Notes under the pieces: generated by a model | The model's input: the letters and a program-made list of their open reading frames with translations, nothing else | What the model was told of the DNA's origin: nothing | Database searches by the model: none | Program-made: the position numbers and the translations under genes | Origin: Streptomyces chrestomyceticus JCM 4735 | Lineage (GTDB): Bacteria > Actinomycetota > Actinomycetes > Streptomycetales > Streptomycetaceae | Reading direction: 5' to 3' | DNA: 64,000 bases | Assembly: GCF_003865135.1 (NCBI RefSeq) | Contig: NZ_BHZC01000001.1 | Location: 8,804,001-8,868,000 of the forward strand | Shown here: piece after piece, positions 35,270-46,383 of the stretch | How positions within the stretch are numbered: the stretch's first letter is position 1 | How the letters are laid out: the number at the start of each line of letters is the position of its first letter

Positions 35270-35480
35270 CGTCTTTGATCCTCCTTGCATCCGGCGCCCT
35301 CCCGCCCTTGGGGCTGCCGGTGGAACGCCTCCTCCGGAGCCGATGACCGGCCGGAGGCTTCGGTCGGGGATCAGCCTATCGAGATCCGGCGGCGGCCCCG
35401 AATCCCGCTACCCGTGCCGCGGCCTCCGCGACCCGCGACGACCTGCGCCGTCACACGTTCCAGAACGTACGCTTGCCCCC

Positions 35481-36041
35481 ATGCGTTCCCGCTCGATCCC
35501 CGGCAGCTCCGGCCACCCGCGTCCCCTGCGCCTGCTCGGCGACCCGGCCCTGGCCGCGGCCTGCCGGGACGTCACCGACTTCGACGCCGGGCTCGCCGCG
35601 CTCGTCGAGGACATGTTCGCGACGATGTACGCGGCCCAGGGCGTCGGGCTGGCGGCCAACCAGGTCGGCGTCCCGCTGCGGGTGTTCGTCTACGACTGCC
35701 CGGACGACGACGACCGGCGCCACCTCGGACACCTCGTCAACCCGCGCCTGGTGGAGGCCGACGGCGTCCTGGTGCGCGGCCCCGAGGGCTGTCTGTCGGT
35801 GCCCGGCATCGAGGCCGGCACGCCGCGGTACGACCACGCGGTGGTGGAGGGGTTCAGCGTGACGGGCGAGCCGCGCACCGTGTCCGGCACCGGCTTCTTC
35901 GCCCGCTGCCTCCAGCACGAGTGCGACCACCTGGAGGGCGGCCTCTACCTCGACCGTCTCACCGGCCTGCGCCGCCGCCGGGCCCTGCGGGCCGCGTCCC
36001 GCGCACCGTGGGCGGGACGGGAGCAGCCGACGGGCTCCTGA
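35481..36041 (+). CDS. def: Peptide deformylase (second-type paralogue)
   Basis: A 186-residue iron/zinc hydrolase that removes the N-formyl group from new proteins. All three motifs are intact: GVGLAANQVG, EGCLSVPG with the metal Cys, and QHECDHLEGGLYLD with the two metal His and catalytic Glu. The sequence is divergent enough to be one of the extra deformylases common in Streptomyces. No Shine-Dalgarno sequence is obvious before the ATG at 35481 (CTTGCCCCC). Confidence 0.92.
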   Translation: MRSRSIPGSSGHPRPLRLLGDPALAAACRDVTDFDAGLAALVEDMFATMYAAQGVGLAANQVGVPLRVFVYDCPDDDDRRHLGHLVNPRLVEADGVLVRGPEGCLSVPGIEAGTPRYDHAVVEGFSVTGEPRTVSGTGFFARCLQHECDHLEGGLYLDRLTGLRRRRALRAASRAPWAGREQPTGS

Positions 36042-36055
36042 CGGGGCCCGGCCCC

Positions 36056-36784
36056 TCAGAACCCGGGCCCGCCCAGCCGGTCCCCGGCCGCCGCCAGCCG
36101 CCCCCACAGCAGGTCCGCCAGGTGCTGCACCAATTGCGCCCGCGAGCAGGGACGTTCGCGCAGCCACCAGTCGCCGGCCGCGTGCATCATGCCGACGATC
36201 CCGTGGCCCCACACCCGGGCCAGCTCCTCGCCGCCCGGCCCCAGGTCCAGGCGCTCGCCTATCACCTGGGCCAGTTCCTCGCCGAGCCGGCGCAGCAGCG
36301 GCGCGGAGTGCCGGCCGACGTCGAAGCCGGTGTCCTTGTCGGCGCCAGGCGCCTCGTCGGAGGGGTGCATCAGGAACCGGTAGACCTGCGGGCGGGTCTC
36401 GATCGCGGCCAGGTAGGTGTCGAGCGTCGCCTCGACGCGGTCCCGGCGCGGTACGGGGGAGTCCAGCGCCGCCCGCAGCCCGTCCAGCAGGGCGTCGGTG
36501 TGCCGTACGGCCAGGGCCCGGTAGAGCCCGCCCTTGTCGCCGAAGTGCCGGTAGAGGATCGGCTTGGTGATGCCGGCCTCCGCCGCGATGGCGTTCATCG
36601 AGGCGTCCGGGCCGTCGCGCAGCACCACCCGGTCCGCGGCCTCCAGCAGTTCGCGGCGCCGCCGCTCGGTGGCCGTCTGCTGCCGCCGTCCCGTGTCCGG
36701 CGGGCCCGCCGCGGCGCCGTGCCCAGCGGCAGGCTGCTCCACCGCGGTGGTCTGCTGCCTGCTGTCGTGCTGGGTGTTCTCCAT
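36056..36784 (-). CDS. TetR-family regulator, likely of fatty-acid metabolism
   Basis: A 242-residue TetR regulator. After a ~38-residue flexible Gln/Ala/Thr-rich tail comes the helix-turn-helix (LLEAADRVVLRDGPDASM, then AGITKPILYRHFGDKGGLYRAL), followed by the helical ligand domain with GHGIVGMMHAAGDWWL. It diverges from an acyl-CoA dehydrogenase gene and the gap holds an inverted repeat, so acyl-CoA is the likely signal. Start ATG 36784; an internal start is possible given the long tail. Confidence 0.87.
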   Translation of the reverse strand: MENTQHDSRQQTTAVEQPAAGHGAAAGPPDTGRRQQTATERRRRELLEAADRVVLRDGPDASMNAIAAEAGITKPILYRHFGDKGGLYRALAVRHTDALLDGLRAALDSPVPRRDRVEATLDTYLAAIETRPQVYRFLMHPSDEAPGADKDTGFDVGRHSAPLLRRLGEELAQVIGERLDLGPGGEELARVWGHGIVGMMHAAGDWWLRERPCSRAQLVQHLADLLWGRLAAAGDRLGGPGF

Positions 36785-36866
36785 GTCCCACTCCCCGCCC
36801 TTGTGTATCCGTGACGCTCGCGCAACGTAACACTCCCACTGCGGGGTGATTGGGGGGCCGGGGGAG

Positions 36867-36913
36867 TTGACATCCCTTACTCACGGGTAACACACTCGGG
36901 TTACCGTAAGTAA
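36867..36913 (+). promoter_or_regulatory. Promoter and TetR-type operator for acyl-CoA dehydrogenase
   Basis: TTGACA at 36867-36872 is a consensus -35 box. TTACTCACGGGTAAC (36877-36891) and GTTACCGTAAGTAA (36900-36913) form an imperfect inverted repeat over the spacer and -10 region. This arrangement suits a TetR dimer blocking the promoter 57 bases before the start codon. Confidence 0.68.
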
Positions 36914-36969
36914 CATGAGGTAGGCGTCACTGCCCGGCAGCCGCCCGGGACCGCACCGCTGGAGGGGTC

Positions 36970-38199
36970 ATGGCCGAGTTCACCATGGAGCTGAGCGACG
37001 AGCAGAAGGAGGTCAGGGACTGGATCCACGGCTTCGCCGCCGACGTGATGCGCCCCGCGGCCGCCGAGTGGGACGAGCGCGAGGAGACCCCCTGGCCGGT
37101 GATCCAGGAAGCCGCCAAGATCGGCCTGTACTCGCTCGACTTCTACGCCCAGCAGTTCTTCGACCCGACCGGCCTCGGCATCCCCATGGCCATGGAGGAA
37201 CTGTTCTGGGGCGACGCCGGCATCGGCCTGTCCATCGTCGGCACCGGCCTGGCCGCCGTCGGCGTCCTGGCCAACGGCACCGAGGAGCAGATCGGCACCT
37301 GGATACCGCAGATGTACGGCGACGCCGCCGACGTGAAGGTGGCCGCCTTCTGCTCCTCCGAGCCCGACGCGGGCTCCGACGTCTCTGCGATGCGCACCCG
37401 CGCCGTCTACGACGAGGCCAAGGACGAGTGGGTGCTCAACGGCACCAAGACCTGGGCGACCAACGGCGGCATCGCCAACGTCCACGTCGTCGTCGCGGTC
37501 GTCGACCCGGACCTCGGCCCCAAGGGACACGCCTCCTTCATCGTCCCGCCGCAGACCCCCGGCCTGTCCCAGGGCCAGAAGTTCAAGAAGCACGGCATCC
37601 GCGCCTCGCACACCGCCGAGGTCGTGCTGGAGGACGTACGCGTCCCCGGCCACTGCCTGCTCGGCGGCAAGGAGAAACTGGACGAGCGCCTGGCCCGGGC
37701 CCGCGAGCGCGCGAAGAACCCTGGCGGTGAACGCGTCAAGAACGCCGCCATGGCCACCTTCGAGGCGTCCCGCCCGGCCGTCGGAGCCCAGGCCGTCGGC
37801 ATCGCCCGCGCCGCCTACGAGGTCGCCCTCGACTACGCGAAGGAACGCGTCCAGTTCGGCCGCCCGATCATCGACAACCAGGGCGTCGCCTTCCAGCTCG
37901 CCGACATGCGCACCCAGATCGACGCCGCCCGCCTCCTGGTCTGGCGCGCCTCCTGGATGGCCACCGCCGGCAAGCCGTTCACCTCGGCCGAGGGCTCCAT
38001 GTCCAAGCTGTTCGCCGGCGAGACCGCCAAGAAGGTGACCGCCCAGGCCATGCAGATCCTCGGCGGCAACGGCTACACGCGGGAGTACCCCGTCGAGCGG
38101 ATGCACCGCGACAGTTCCATCTACACCATCTTCGAAGGGACCAGCGAGATCCAGCGCCTGGTCATCGCCCGGACGGTGGCGGGGGTGCCGATCCGCTAG
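36970..38199 (+). CDS. Acyl-CoA dehydrogenase
   Basis: A 409-residue FAD enzyme that introduces the alpha-beta double bond in acyl-CoA, using electron-transfer flavoprotein. It shows [57 protein letters not shown], and near the end [20 protein letters not shown] with [17 protein letters not shown], where the Glu after Phe is the catalytic base. GGAGGGGTC precedes the ATG. Chain-length preference is not readable. It is monocistronic; the following gene is convergent. Confidence 0.92.
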   Translation: MAEFTMELSDEQKEVRDWIHGFAADVMRPAAAEWDEREETPWPVIQEAAKIGLYSLDFYAQQFFDPTGLGIPMAMEELFWGDAGIGLSIVGTGLAAVGVLANGTEEQIGTWIPQMYGDAADVKVAAFCSSEPDAGSDVSAMRTRAVYDEAKDEWVLNGTKTWATNGGIANVHVVVAVVDPDLGPKGHASFIVPPQTPGLSQGQKFKKHGIRASHTAEVVLEDVRVPGHCLLGGKEKLDERLARARERAKNPGGERVKNAAMATFEASRPAVGAQAVGIARAAYEVALDYAKERVQFGRPIIDNQGVAFQLADMRTQIDAARLLVWRASWMATAGKPFTSAEGSMSKLFAGETAKKVTAQAMQILGGNGYTREYPVERMHRDSSIYTIFEGTSEIQRLVIARTVAGVPIR

Positions 38200-38556
38200 C
38201 GGACGCCGCCCGCGGCCCCGCCGAGGAAGGCGCGGACCCGGACGAGCCAGTCCGCCCGGTGGGCGGCGCTCATGAGGTGGCCCGCGCCGGGCAGTTCGGT
38301 GAACGCGGCGCCGGGGATGCCGTCCGCCAGGCGGCGGGTGGTTGCCCGGCGGCCGTCGCGGCGGCGGCCAACTGGTCCGCCAGATCGTCGAGCCGGAGCG
38401 GTCGGCCGGCTTCGGGCGTGCCGCTCGCGCCGGGGTAGTGCGGGCCGATGACCGTACGGTCCCGCGCCAGATCGTCGAGGACGAGGCCGTAGTCGCCGAG
38501 CACCCCTGCGCCCGCGCCGTGCGCGAGCACTAGCGCGGGCCCGCTGCCCTGGCCGC
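38196..38556 (-). pseudogene. Alpha/beta hydrolase remnant with internal deletion
   Basis: Two pieces of one alpha/beta hydrolase are joined out of frame. From about 38556 to 38340 one frame reads GSGPALVLAHGAGAG, then DRTVIGPHYPGASGTPE and LRLDDLADQLAAAA, the N-terminal third. From about 38340 to 38196 another frame reads IPGAAFTELPGAGHL, then HRADWLVRVRAFLGG, the C-terminal end with the catalytic His. The middle, including the GxSxG nucleophile, is missing, and the N-terminus lacks a start codon. Not functional. Confidence 0.72.
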
Positions 38557-38809
38557 CGCCCTCGCCGCGCTGCCCGGCGCGTTGGCCGACCGAGGGCCTG
38601 TGCAGGAGCCGGTCGAACGGGTGGAGGAGCGCCGGCTCCAACTGTCTGTGGCGGCGTACCGCGAACTCGCGGAGCGTCGGCCCCCCGGACCGGCGGCGCT
38701 CGACGCGGTACGGGGGCGCCTCGCCGACAGTAGGGCGGACGTGCATGCCCGTCCCGGCGGCTACTCTGCCGCCTGCGGCAACGTCTTGCTGCGCGACGGC
38801 GACGGCTGA
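38549..38809 (+). pseudogene. C-terminal gene fragment, unknown
   Basis: This frame has good codon bias and reads LAAALAALPGALADRGPVQ, then ERRLQLSVAAYRELAERRPPG and a Cys-containing end GGYSAACGNVLLRDGDG, stopping at 38809. It is preceded at once by an in-frame TAG and by the broken hydrolase on the other strand, so it looks like the 3' end of a gene truncated at the same junction. TTG 38582 could start a 75-residue product. The fragment is not recognised; the left edge is approximate. Confidence 0.4.
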
Positions 38810-38829
38810 GCCGCTGCGCTCCCGCCCGG

Positions 38830-39027
38830 TCAGGCGGCGGCGTCCTGTCGCGGCACCACCTTGAACACGTCGCCGTGCGCGGAGTACACCACGTGCACGT
38901 CCTCACCGGCGGCGCGCAACACCTCCACCACCGCGTCCAGCATCGGCAGCGACCGCGCGCTGCCCGCGGGCAACTGGCGCGGTAACGACACGGCGGGCAC
39001 GCGAAGCGGTTCCTGAACGACGTTCAT
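38830..39027 (-). CDS. Small hypothetical protein
   Basis: A 65-residue protein, starting MNVVQEPLRVPAVSLP, with a likely helix-strand-strand fold (SLPMLDAVVEVLRAAGEDVHVVYSAHGDVFKVVPR). No cysteine, signal or known motif. An in-frame ATG at 39072 would add 15 residues and has GGGGG nearby. Codon bias supports coding. Confidence 0.5.
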   Translation of the reverse strand: MNVVQEPLRVPAVSLPRQLPAGSARSLPMLDAVVEVLRAAGEDVHVVYSAHGDVFKVVPRQDAAA

Positions 39028-39173
39028 GACATCAGCCCCATCTCGGCACGGAACATCCCCCGTCGGCACCACCGCGCCGCCGGCTCAGCCAGCTTGCGAC
39101 ACGGCGATGAACAGAAGCTCAACGGCTCGTTCAGCGGCGTCAATCGGGGCCGACACGGTCGTACGCGCTCCCC

Positions 39174-39575
39174 TCAGCAGCGGCGCTCCCACCAGGGGCG
39201 GTCGTCCGGTGCGTGCGGGTCGGGCAGCGTGCGGGCGAGGAAGGCGCGGTCCACGGGCTCGACGAGGGCGCGGAGTTGGCGAGCGCTGCGGCGGGGCAGG
39301 GCGTGCAGTGCGATGTCCAGCTCTGCGCGCCCGTACCCGCCGTCGCAGCAGGGGCAGCCGTAATACGCCGTATCGGCCGCATAACGGCGGGGCAGCCGGA
39401 CCTGCTGCCGCCAGCTCTCCAGGGCCTTGGCCACGGCTCCGGGCGTCAGACGTGACCGTTCCAGGGCGCGGACATCGAGCTGGGCGGCGGCGTCGAGGCC
39501 GTCCACCACCGTGAAAGCGGCGGACCGCCGTGCTGCCAGGCCGCCCCGGACCTGGGCGGGGCGCCTACGCGTCAT
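39174..39575 (-). CDS. Hypothetical Cys- and Arg-rich protein
   Basis: A 133-residue basic protein. The middle has DTAYYGCPCCDGGYGRAEL, with three closely spaced Cys, possibly a metal site. A final Cys ends the chain, and the C-terminal half has RQLRALVEPVDRAFLARTLPD. Similar short proteins occur near HNH or transposon-derived genes in actinobacteria, but I cannot assign it. Start ATG 39575. Confidence 0.5.
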   Translation of the reverse strand: MTRRRPAQVRGGLAARRSAAFTVVDGLDAAAQLDVRALERSRLTPGAVAKALESWRQQVRLPRRYAADTAYYGCPCCDGGYGRAELDIALHALPRRSARQLRALVEPVDRAFLARTLPDPHAPDDRPWWERRC

Positions 39576-39693
39576 GGGCCTTCCGCGCCGGACGCGGGTC
39601 CCGGCCGGCGGGTACGTGCGTGGTGTGCATGGCGGGATCTTCGCACGGTGGCGGCGGCCGGGCACCCGCATTTCCCGGCCGCCGCCCGGACGG

Positions 39694-40485
39694 CTACGCG
39701 CTGGGCGCCGCGCCCGCCTCCGGCGCCAGGGCCGCCGCGACCGCGCGTACGTACGCCTCCGGGTTGTCCAGCATGATGTTGTGCCCGCAGTCCGGCACCG
39801 CCATCACTCGTACACCGGCCGCCACGAGCGCGTCCGCGCCGGGCAGCGGGCCGTCGGCCGCGGGCAGCAGGAACGTACGCGGCATCGGCAGCTTCGTCAG
39901 CAGCTCCCGCATGACCGGCTCGCTGCCCCGGGTGAGGTGGACCGCGCTGCGGTGCAGCGCCTCCAGGCCGGCCAGCCGCATCGTGGACCACCAGTGCGCG
40001 CCCGCGGCGTCCCGTATCCGCTCCCAGCCGCCCGCGAGGAACTCCTCCTCGGAGAGCGCGGCGATGCCACCGCTGCCCGGCGCCCCGCGCCGCGGCTCGA
40101 TCGGGTCGAGGTTGGCGTCGACGAGGACGAGCCGCGCCACCAGGTCCGGGTGCCGGGCGGCGAGCACGATCGCGACCGAGCCGCCCATGCTGTGGGCGAC
40201 CACGTCCGCCGCGCTCACACCGGCGGCGCGCAGCGCCTCGGCGACCGCGTCGGCGTGCGCCTCCAGGGTGTACGGGAAGCCGGTGGGCCGGTCGCTGATG
40301 CCGAAGCCGAGCAGGTCCAGGAGCAGCGAACGGCGGCCGGCCAGGAGCGGGTGCGCGGCGGTCTCGGCGAAGTAGGCGGGCGAGGTGGCGCCGAGGCCGT
40401 GCAGGTAGACGCGGGCCGGTTCCGCGCCCGGCAGTTCGGCCCAGCGGATACGGTCGCCCTCGGGCGTCACCACGGCGTTGCGCAC
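39694..40485 (-). CDS. Alpha/beta hydrolase
   Basis: A 263-residue alpha/beta hydrolase. It shows VYLHGLGATSPAYF (oxyanion region), LLDLLGFGISDRPTGFPYTL, the nucleophile elbow VAHSMGGSVAIVLAARHP (Ser about residue 102) and PDCGHNIMLDNPEAY with the catalytic His. The pattern is that of haloalkane dehalogenase/epoxide hydrolase/esterase relatives. The start is GTG 40485 with GGAGAG 6 bases upstream. It is intact, unlike the remnant at 38.2-38.6 kb. Confidence 0.87.
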   Translation of the reverse strand: MRNAVVTPEGDRIRWAELPGAEPARVYLHGLGATSPAYFAETAAHPLLAGRRSLLLDLLGFGISDRPTGFPYTLEAHADAVAEALRAAGVSAADVVAHSMGGSVAIVLAARHPDLVARLVLVDANLDPIEPRRGAPGSGGIAALSEEEFLAGGWERIRDAAGAHWWSTMRLAGLEALHRSAVHLTRGSEPVMRELLTKLPMPRTFLLPAADGPLPGADALVAAGVRVMAVPDCGHNIMLDNPEAYVRAVAAALAPEAGAAPSA

Positions 40486-40646
40486 GGTCGTCTCTCCAGC
40501 TCGTCGGACCCGGGCGGCGGACCCGGGAAGGTTACGGACACGAGCCCGGACAGGGTGTGTTGCGGTGTGCCCGGGGCTCGGGCACACCTTCTCAGGCCCG
40601 CGAATTCGCTGGCGAGGCGGGTGCCGTCGGCCCACCATGGGGGACG

Positions 40647-41192
40647 ATGCAGCCCACGACGGAAATCCTGGTCCTGTGCGGCGCCGCCGGGGTCGGCAAG
40701 TCCACGACGGCGTACGAGGTGTCCCACCAGCTCGGCCGCGCCGACGTCCCGCACGCCCTGCTCGACACCGACCAACTGGACCAGGTGCACCCCTGGCCGC
40801 CGCCCGGCCTCGCGCCGAGCGAGCTGTCCCGCCGCAACCTCGCCGCGGTCTGGGCCAATCTGGCGGGGGTCGGCCACACCCGGCTGATCCTGACGGGCGT
40901 GTTCGTCACGCTGGAACGGGAGCTGGCGTGGATCGCCGACGCCGTACCGGACGCCGGCCTCACGCCCGTACGGCTGACCGCCGACGCGCCCACCCTGGAG
41001 CGGCGGGTCCGCCGCCGTGAGATCGGTTCCGGGGCAGCGGACCAGCTCGCCCGTACGGCCCGTCAGCACGCGGCCCTCGCCCGGCCGGAGCCGCCGGGCA
41101 CGACGGTGATCGACACGACCGGGCGTTCCGTGGTCTCGGTGGCGTGCGAGGTGATCGGGGTGTGGCTCGGCGTGGACCGTAGGCCCTCGTAA
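40647..41192 (+). CDS. P-loop nucleotide kinase-like protein
   Basis: A 181-residue P-loop NTPase. VLCGAAGVGKSTTAYEVSHQL is the Walker A loop, LLDTDQLDQVHPWPP looks like a kinase Asp/Walker-like motif and RLTADAPTLERRVRRREIGSGA a lid with Arg residues, as in small-molecule kinases. The substrate is unknown. The ATG at 40647 is chosen because it places the P-loop about 12 residues in. Confidence 0.75.
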   Translation: MQPTTEILVLCGAAGVGKSTTAYEVSHQLGRADVPHALLDTDQLDQVHPWPPPGLAPSELSRRNLAAVWANLAGVGHTRLILTGVFVTLERELAWIADAVPDAGLTPVRLTADAPTLERRVRRREIGSGAADQLARTARQHAALARPEPPGTTVIDTTGRSVVSVACEVIGVWLGVDRRPS

Positions 41193-41203
41193 GGCCGCAG
41201 AGT

Positions 41204-41956
41204 TCAGAGTCCCGCGCGCTCCATGAACAGGGCCCGCAGGTACGCCAGGCTCCGCTCGGCCAGGGGGCGCAGGGCTGGGGCCGCGGCCAGGGCGTCGGCG
41301 CGCAGCCGGGCCGTGGCGTCGGGGCCGAGGGCGGCCGTGGCCTCGGCGGTGAAGGAGGGCTCGGCGAGCCACTCGTCCAGGAGGCCGGGCGTGACCTCCA
41401 GGTGGAACTGGATGCCCCAGGCGACCGGACCGGCGCGGAACGCCTGGCACTCCGTGGTGCCGGTGCGGGCCAGGACGCGGGTGCCGGGAGCGGGCACGAT
41501 GCGGTCACCGTGCCAGTGGAGTACGGCCGGGGCGTCGGCCAGCGGGCCGACGAACGGGTCGGCGCGGTCCACGTCGTCCAGCGCGGACCAGCCGATCTCG
41601 CTGCCCCGGCCGAGTTCCGCGGCGGGCCGTACGGCCAGGCCCTGGGCGCGGGCGAGGAGTTGGGCGCCGAGGCACACGCCCAGCGTCGGGACGCCGGCCC
41701 GCAGCGCGTCGGCCAGCAGGTCCCGCTCCACCTTCAGCGCCGGGTGCTCCGTCGTGGCGTCGGCGTTCATGGGGCCACCCATGACGACCAGCCCGGCCAG
41801 GTCGGACAGCGGCGGCAGGTCGTCCGCCGAGGCGCCCGGCGTGTCGATCAGGTTGCGGATGTCGACGTGCAGGCCGCTGCCGTCCAGGGCGTCCAGGATC
41901 AGGCCGGGCTTCTCGGCCTCTACGTGCTGGAGTATCAGGACGGTGCGCGGGGGCAT
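41204..41956 (-). CDS. Class I glutamine amidotransferase (GMP synthase-like)
   Basis: A 250-residue stand-alone glutaminase-type domain. The nucleophile Cys lies in GVPTLGVCLGAQLLARA and the His/Glu of the triad in GIQFHLEVTP. VVMGGPMNAD is the family's oxyanion region. Such proteins resemble the GMP synthase glutaminase domain or gamma-glutamyl-polyamine hydrolases, and stand-alone forms are often of unknown substrate. It is divergent from glyoxylate carboligase, which may be coincidental. Confidence 0.85.
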   Translation of the reverse strand: MPPRTVLILQHVEAEKPGLILDALDGSGLHVDIRNLIDTPGASADDLPPLSDLAGLVVMGGPMNADATTEHPALKVERDLLADALRAGVPTLGVCLGAQLLARAQGLAVRPAAELGRGSEIGWSALDDVDRADPFVGPLADAPAVLHWHGDRIVPAPGTRVLARTGTTECQAFRAGPVAWGIQFHLEVTPGLLDEWLAEPSFTAEATAALGPDATARLRADALAAAPALRPLAERSLAYLRALFMERAGL

Positions 41957-42166
41957 GGAGCGGTCTCCTCGGCGGGCGGCACGGCGACAACAGGGCGATG
42001 GGCAGCCTAACGTGCCTGGTCGCGGCCGTTTCGCGGCGCGATGGCCGACGCCTTCGGGGCCGTCCCGGCCGCGCCTTTCCCTTCTCTGACGTATCGGCCT
42101 GCCGGGCCTTTCTCCGTACGGCGATCCCTTGACGGCTGGCAGGACGCGCTCTACTTTCTTCCGTAC

Positions 42167-42202
42167 TTCCGCAGAGTAAAACATAGATTCCATGATGCGG
42201 AA
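42167..42202 (+). promoter_or_regulatory. AllR-like operator before glyoxylate carboligase
   Basis: TTCCGCA (42167-42173) and TGCGGAA (42196-42202) are inverted. TTCCATGATGCGGAA (42188-42202) is a TTCC...GGAA palindrome of the kind expected for IclR-type allantoin/glyoxylate regulators. The A/T-rich GTAAAACATAG between them may hold the -10 box. The regulator is not in the window. Confidence 0.6.
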
Positions 42203-42270
42203 ACAGTGCACCTCGCGCTTCCGCCCCCGGGCCGGAGCGCCATCCCGACCGGCCGACGCAGGAGTACTCG

Positions 42271-44049
<1,779 letters not shown>

Positions 44050-44101
44050 GCCGGGCCGGGGCGGGCGGGTGCTCGGCCTTCGTGCCCCGGGTGGCGGTGG
44101 T

Positions 44102-44749
44102 TCAGGCGTCTGCGGGCCAGTCGTCGCCCGCTATACGGGCGTGCAGGTGCTCGTCGTGCCAGCCGTCGGCGTGCAGCAGCGCGCTGCGCAGGGTGCCTTC
44201 CAGCGGGAAACCTGCCCTGGCCGCCACCCGGCAGGACGCCGGGTTGGCCACGGAGTGGGTGAGCCGCAGCCGGTGCAGACCGAGTTCCTCCAGGGCCCAT
44301 CGGCTGATCCGTACGGTCGCCGACACCGCGAGCCCGCGCCCGCGTCCGGCGGGGAGCAGCCAGTAGAGGAATTCCGCGCTGCCGCCTCTGAGATCCAGGT
44401 CCGCGAGTCCGGCCAATCCCACCGCCGCACCGTCCTGCCCACCGTCTTTCCCGTCCACGATGGCCCAGATGGCGGCCTGCTCGTCCTGCCACCGCTGCTG
44501 CCAGGATGCGATCTTGGCCCGCGCGCCCTCCGTAGAGACCTGTGCGGGCCGGTTCCACTGCTGGATGTCCGGGTCCTGGCAGGCGGCGACCAGCGTGGGG
44601 GCGTCGGTGGGGCGCCAGGGGCGTAATGCGGCGTTCGCGGGGAGGGGGAGGGTCGGCTGCTCGCTGTCGCGCATACGGCCGGCGGGGACGACGGGGGGTA
44701 TTGGGTGCGGGGCGGGGGAGGATGTGGCGGGTGGCGTGGTGGAAGACAT
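44102..44749 (-). CDS. GNAT acetyltransferase
   Basis: A 215-residue N-acetyltransferase of the RimJ/RimL type. ALRPWRPTDAPTLVAACQDPDIQQW is the family start. WLLPAGRGRGLAVSATVRISRWALEELGLHRL carries the acetyl-CoA loop (quoted as a region), and NPASCRVAARAGFPLEGTLR is the typical C-terminal half. The first ~25 residues are Pro/Ser/Thr-rich, so the internal ATG at 44674 is a possible start. The substrate is unknown. Confidence 0.85.
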   Translation of the reverse strand: MSSTTPPATSSPAPHPIPPVVPAGRMRDSEQPTLPLPANAALRPWRPTDAPTLVAACQDPDIQQWNRPAQVSTEGARAKIASWQQRWQDEQAAIWAIVDGKDGGQDGAAVGLAGLADLDLRGGSAEFLYWLLPAGRGRGLAVSATVRISRWALEELGLHRLRLTHSVANPASCRVAARAGFPLEGTLRSALLHADGWHDEHLHARIAGDDWPADA

Positions 44750-44847
44750 GTGTGGATCATGCCAGCGGGCCGTGGGGCGGTTGGGGCCGTGGGGTCGTAC
44801 GGGGTGGCGGCCCGGTGAACGTACCTGGCTGTACGCCCGAGTTGCCA

Positions 44848-46383
44848 TCAGGTGCGCGTACGGCGCCCCGGATACCACGCGACCACCAACGCCCCACCCG
44901 CCACGACCACCGCGGCCAGGACGAGCATCGCGACGTCGAGCGAGCCGGTGAAGGCGTCGAGCACCGCGTCCCGTAGGGCGCTGTCCGCCGAACCGGACAC
45001 GTCGCTCAGTCGTCGTTCCGCCGCGGCCACGGTTGTCGGCGGGGGCGGGCCGTTCAGTACGGCGGGCAGGTGGGCGGTGAAAAGGGCGGTGACGATGCTG
45101 CCGCTGATCGCGATGCCCAGCGCGCTGCCCAACTCGCGGGCGAGGCTTTGCAGTCCGGAGCCGGTTCCCGCCCGGTCCGGCGGCAGTGCCGACATCATGC
45201 CGTGCGAGAGCAGGGGGGTGGCCAGGCCGCAGCCGGCCGCCGTCAGTGTGGCACCGGCGGCGTAGAGGACGTACGGGGTGCGCGCGCTCACCGTCGATAC
45301 GGTGGCCAGGCCCGCCGCCAGTACCAGCAGCCCTGTACCCACGGTGGCCCGGCCGCCCAGCCACCGCTCCAGTACGGTCGCGCAGCGCGGGGCCAGCAGC
45401 AGCGCGGCCGCCATCGGCAGCAGACGTATACCTGCCTCCAGTGGCGAATGGCCTTGCGCGTACTGGAGGTACTGGCCGTTGATGTAGAACAGGCCGAACA
45501 TGCCGACGAAGGCCAGCGCCAGGCCCAGCGCTCCCGCCCGCACGACGGGCAGGGCGAAGAGCCGCGGGTCCAGCATCGGGTGCGGCCGCCGGAGTTCGTA
45601 CCGTACCCAGCAGGTCAGCAGTACGGCGGCGAGGGCGAAGCCGCCCACGGCCCGTACGCTGAGCCAGCCCGACTCCGGCCCGGAGACGATGCCCGTCAGC
45701 AGGGCCAGGAACCCGGCGGTCAGCAAGCTCGCCGAGAGCGGGGAGACCGGGCGGTCGTGACGTACGGCGGCCGGGGCGCAGGCGGCGATCAGGACGAGGG
45801 CCACGAGAGCCGGCGGGACGACGCACAGGAACAGGGCCCGCCAGGAACCGGTCTGCAGGGCCGCGCCGCCCCCGACGTTGCCCAGGACCGCCGCCAGGCC
45901 CGTCATCGACGCCCACACCGCGACCAGCCGGGGCCGCCGCTCCGGCGCCGCGTCCGCGACCAGCAGGGCCAGCGTCGTCGGCAGTACGGCGGCGGCGCCG
46001 ACCCCGCTGAGCATCCGGCCGGCGATCACCACCGCGATGCCGGGCGCGGCGGCGCACAGCGCGGAACCCGCCGTGAACAGCGCCATCCCGCCCAGCAGGG
46101 TGCCCTTGCGGCCCAGCCGGTCCGCGAGCGCGCCCGCCGGGACGAGCAGGCAGGCGAAGAACACCACGTACCCGTCCACGACCCACACCACCGCTTCGGC
46201 GGAGGGGTGCAGCGCGCTGCGGGACAGCGACGGGATGGCGAGATTGACGGCGGAGACCATGCCGACGACGAGGGTGACGCACAGGCACATCACGGCGAGG
46301 GTGAGGCGGGCCGGACGGTGGGGAGGGGCGGTTTCGCAGGAGGGGGTGGGTGTGGTGAAAGAGGTGGGTGTGGTGCGGGTCAT
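44848..46383 (-). CDS. MFS drug-efflux transporter (DHA2 type)
   Basis: A 511-residue transporter with 14 predicted membrane helices. GALADRLGRKGTLLGGMALFTAGS is the loop 2-3 signature (region), and MLSGVGAAAVLPTTLALL and SGLQSLARELGSALGIAISGS are the conserved motifs of the DHA2 exporters. The GntR gene overlaps its start by four bases (ATGA), so the two are one operon and the regulator probably controls this exporter. Confidence 0.88.
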   Translation of the reverse strand: MTRTTPTSFTTPTPSCETAPPHRPARLTLAVMCLCVTLVVGMVSAVNLAIPSLSRSALHPSAEAVVWVVDGYVVFFACLLVPAGALADRLGRKGTLLGGMALFTAGSALCAAAPGIAVVIAGRMLSGVGAAAVLPTTLALLVADAAPERRPRLVAVWASMTGLAAVLGNVGGGAALQTGSWRALFLCVVPPALVALVLIAACAPAAVRHDRPVSPLSASLLTAGFLALLTGIVSGPESGWLSVRAVGGFALAAVLLTCWVRYELRRPHPMLDPRLFALPVVRAGALGLALAFVGMFGLFYINGQYLQYAQGHSPLEAGIRLLPMAAALLLAPRCATVLERWLGGRATVGTGLLVLAAGLATVSTVSARTPYVLYAAGATLTAAGCGLATPLLSHGMMSALPPDRAGTGSGLQSLARELGSALGIAISGSIVTALFTAHLPAVLNGPPPPTTVAAAERRLSDVSGSADSALRDAVLDAFTGSLDVAMLVLAAVVVAGGALVVAWYPGRRTRT

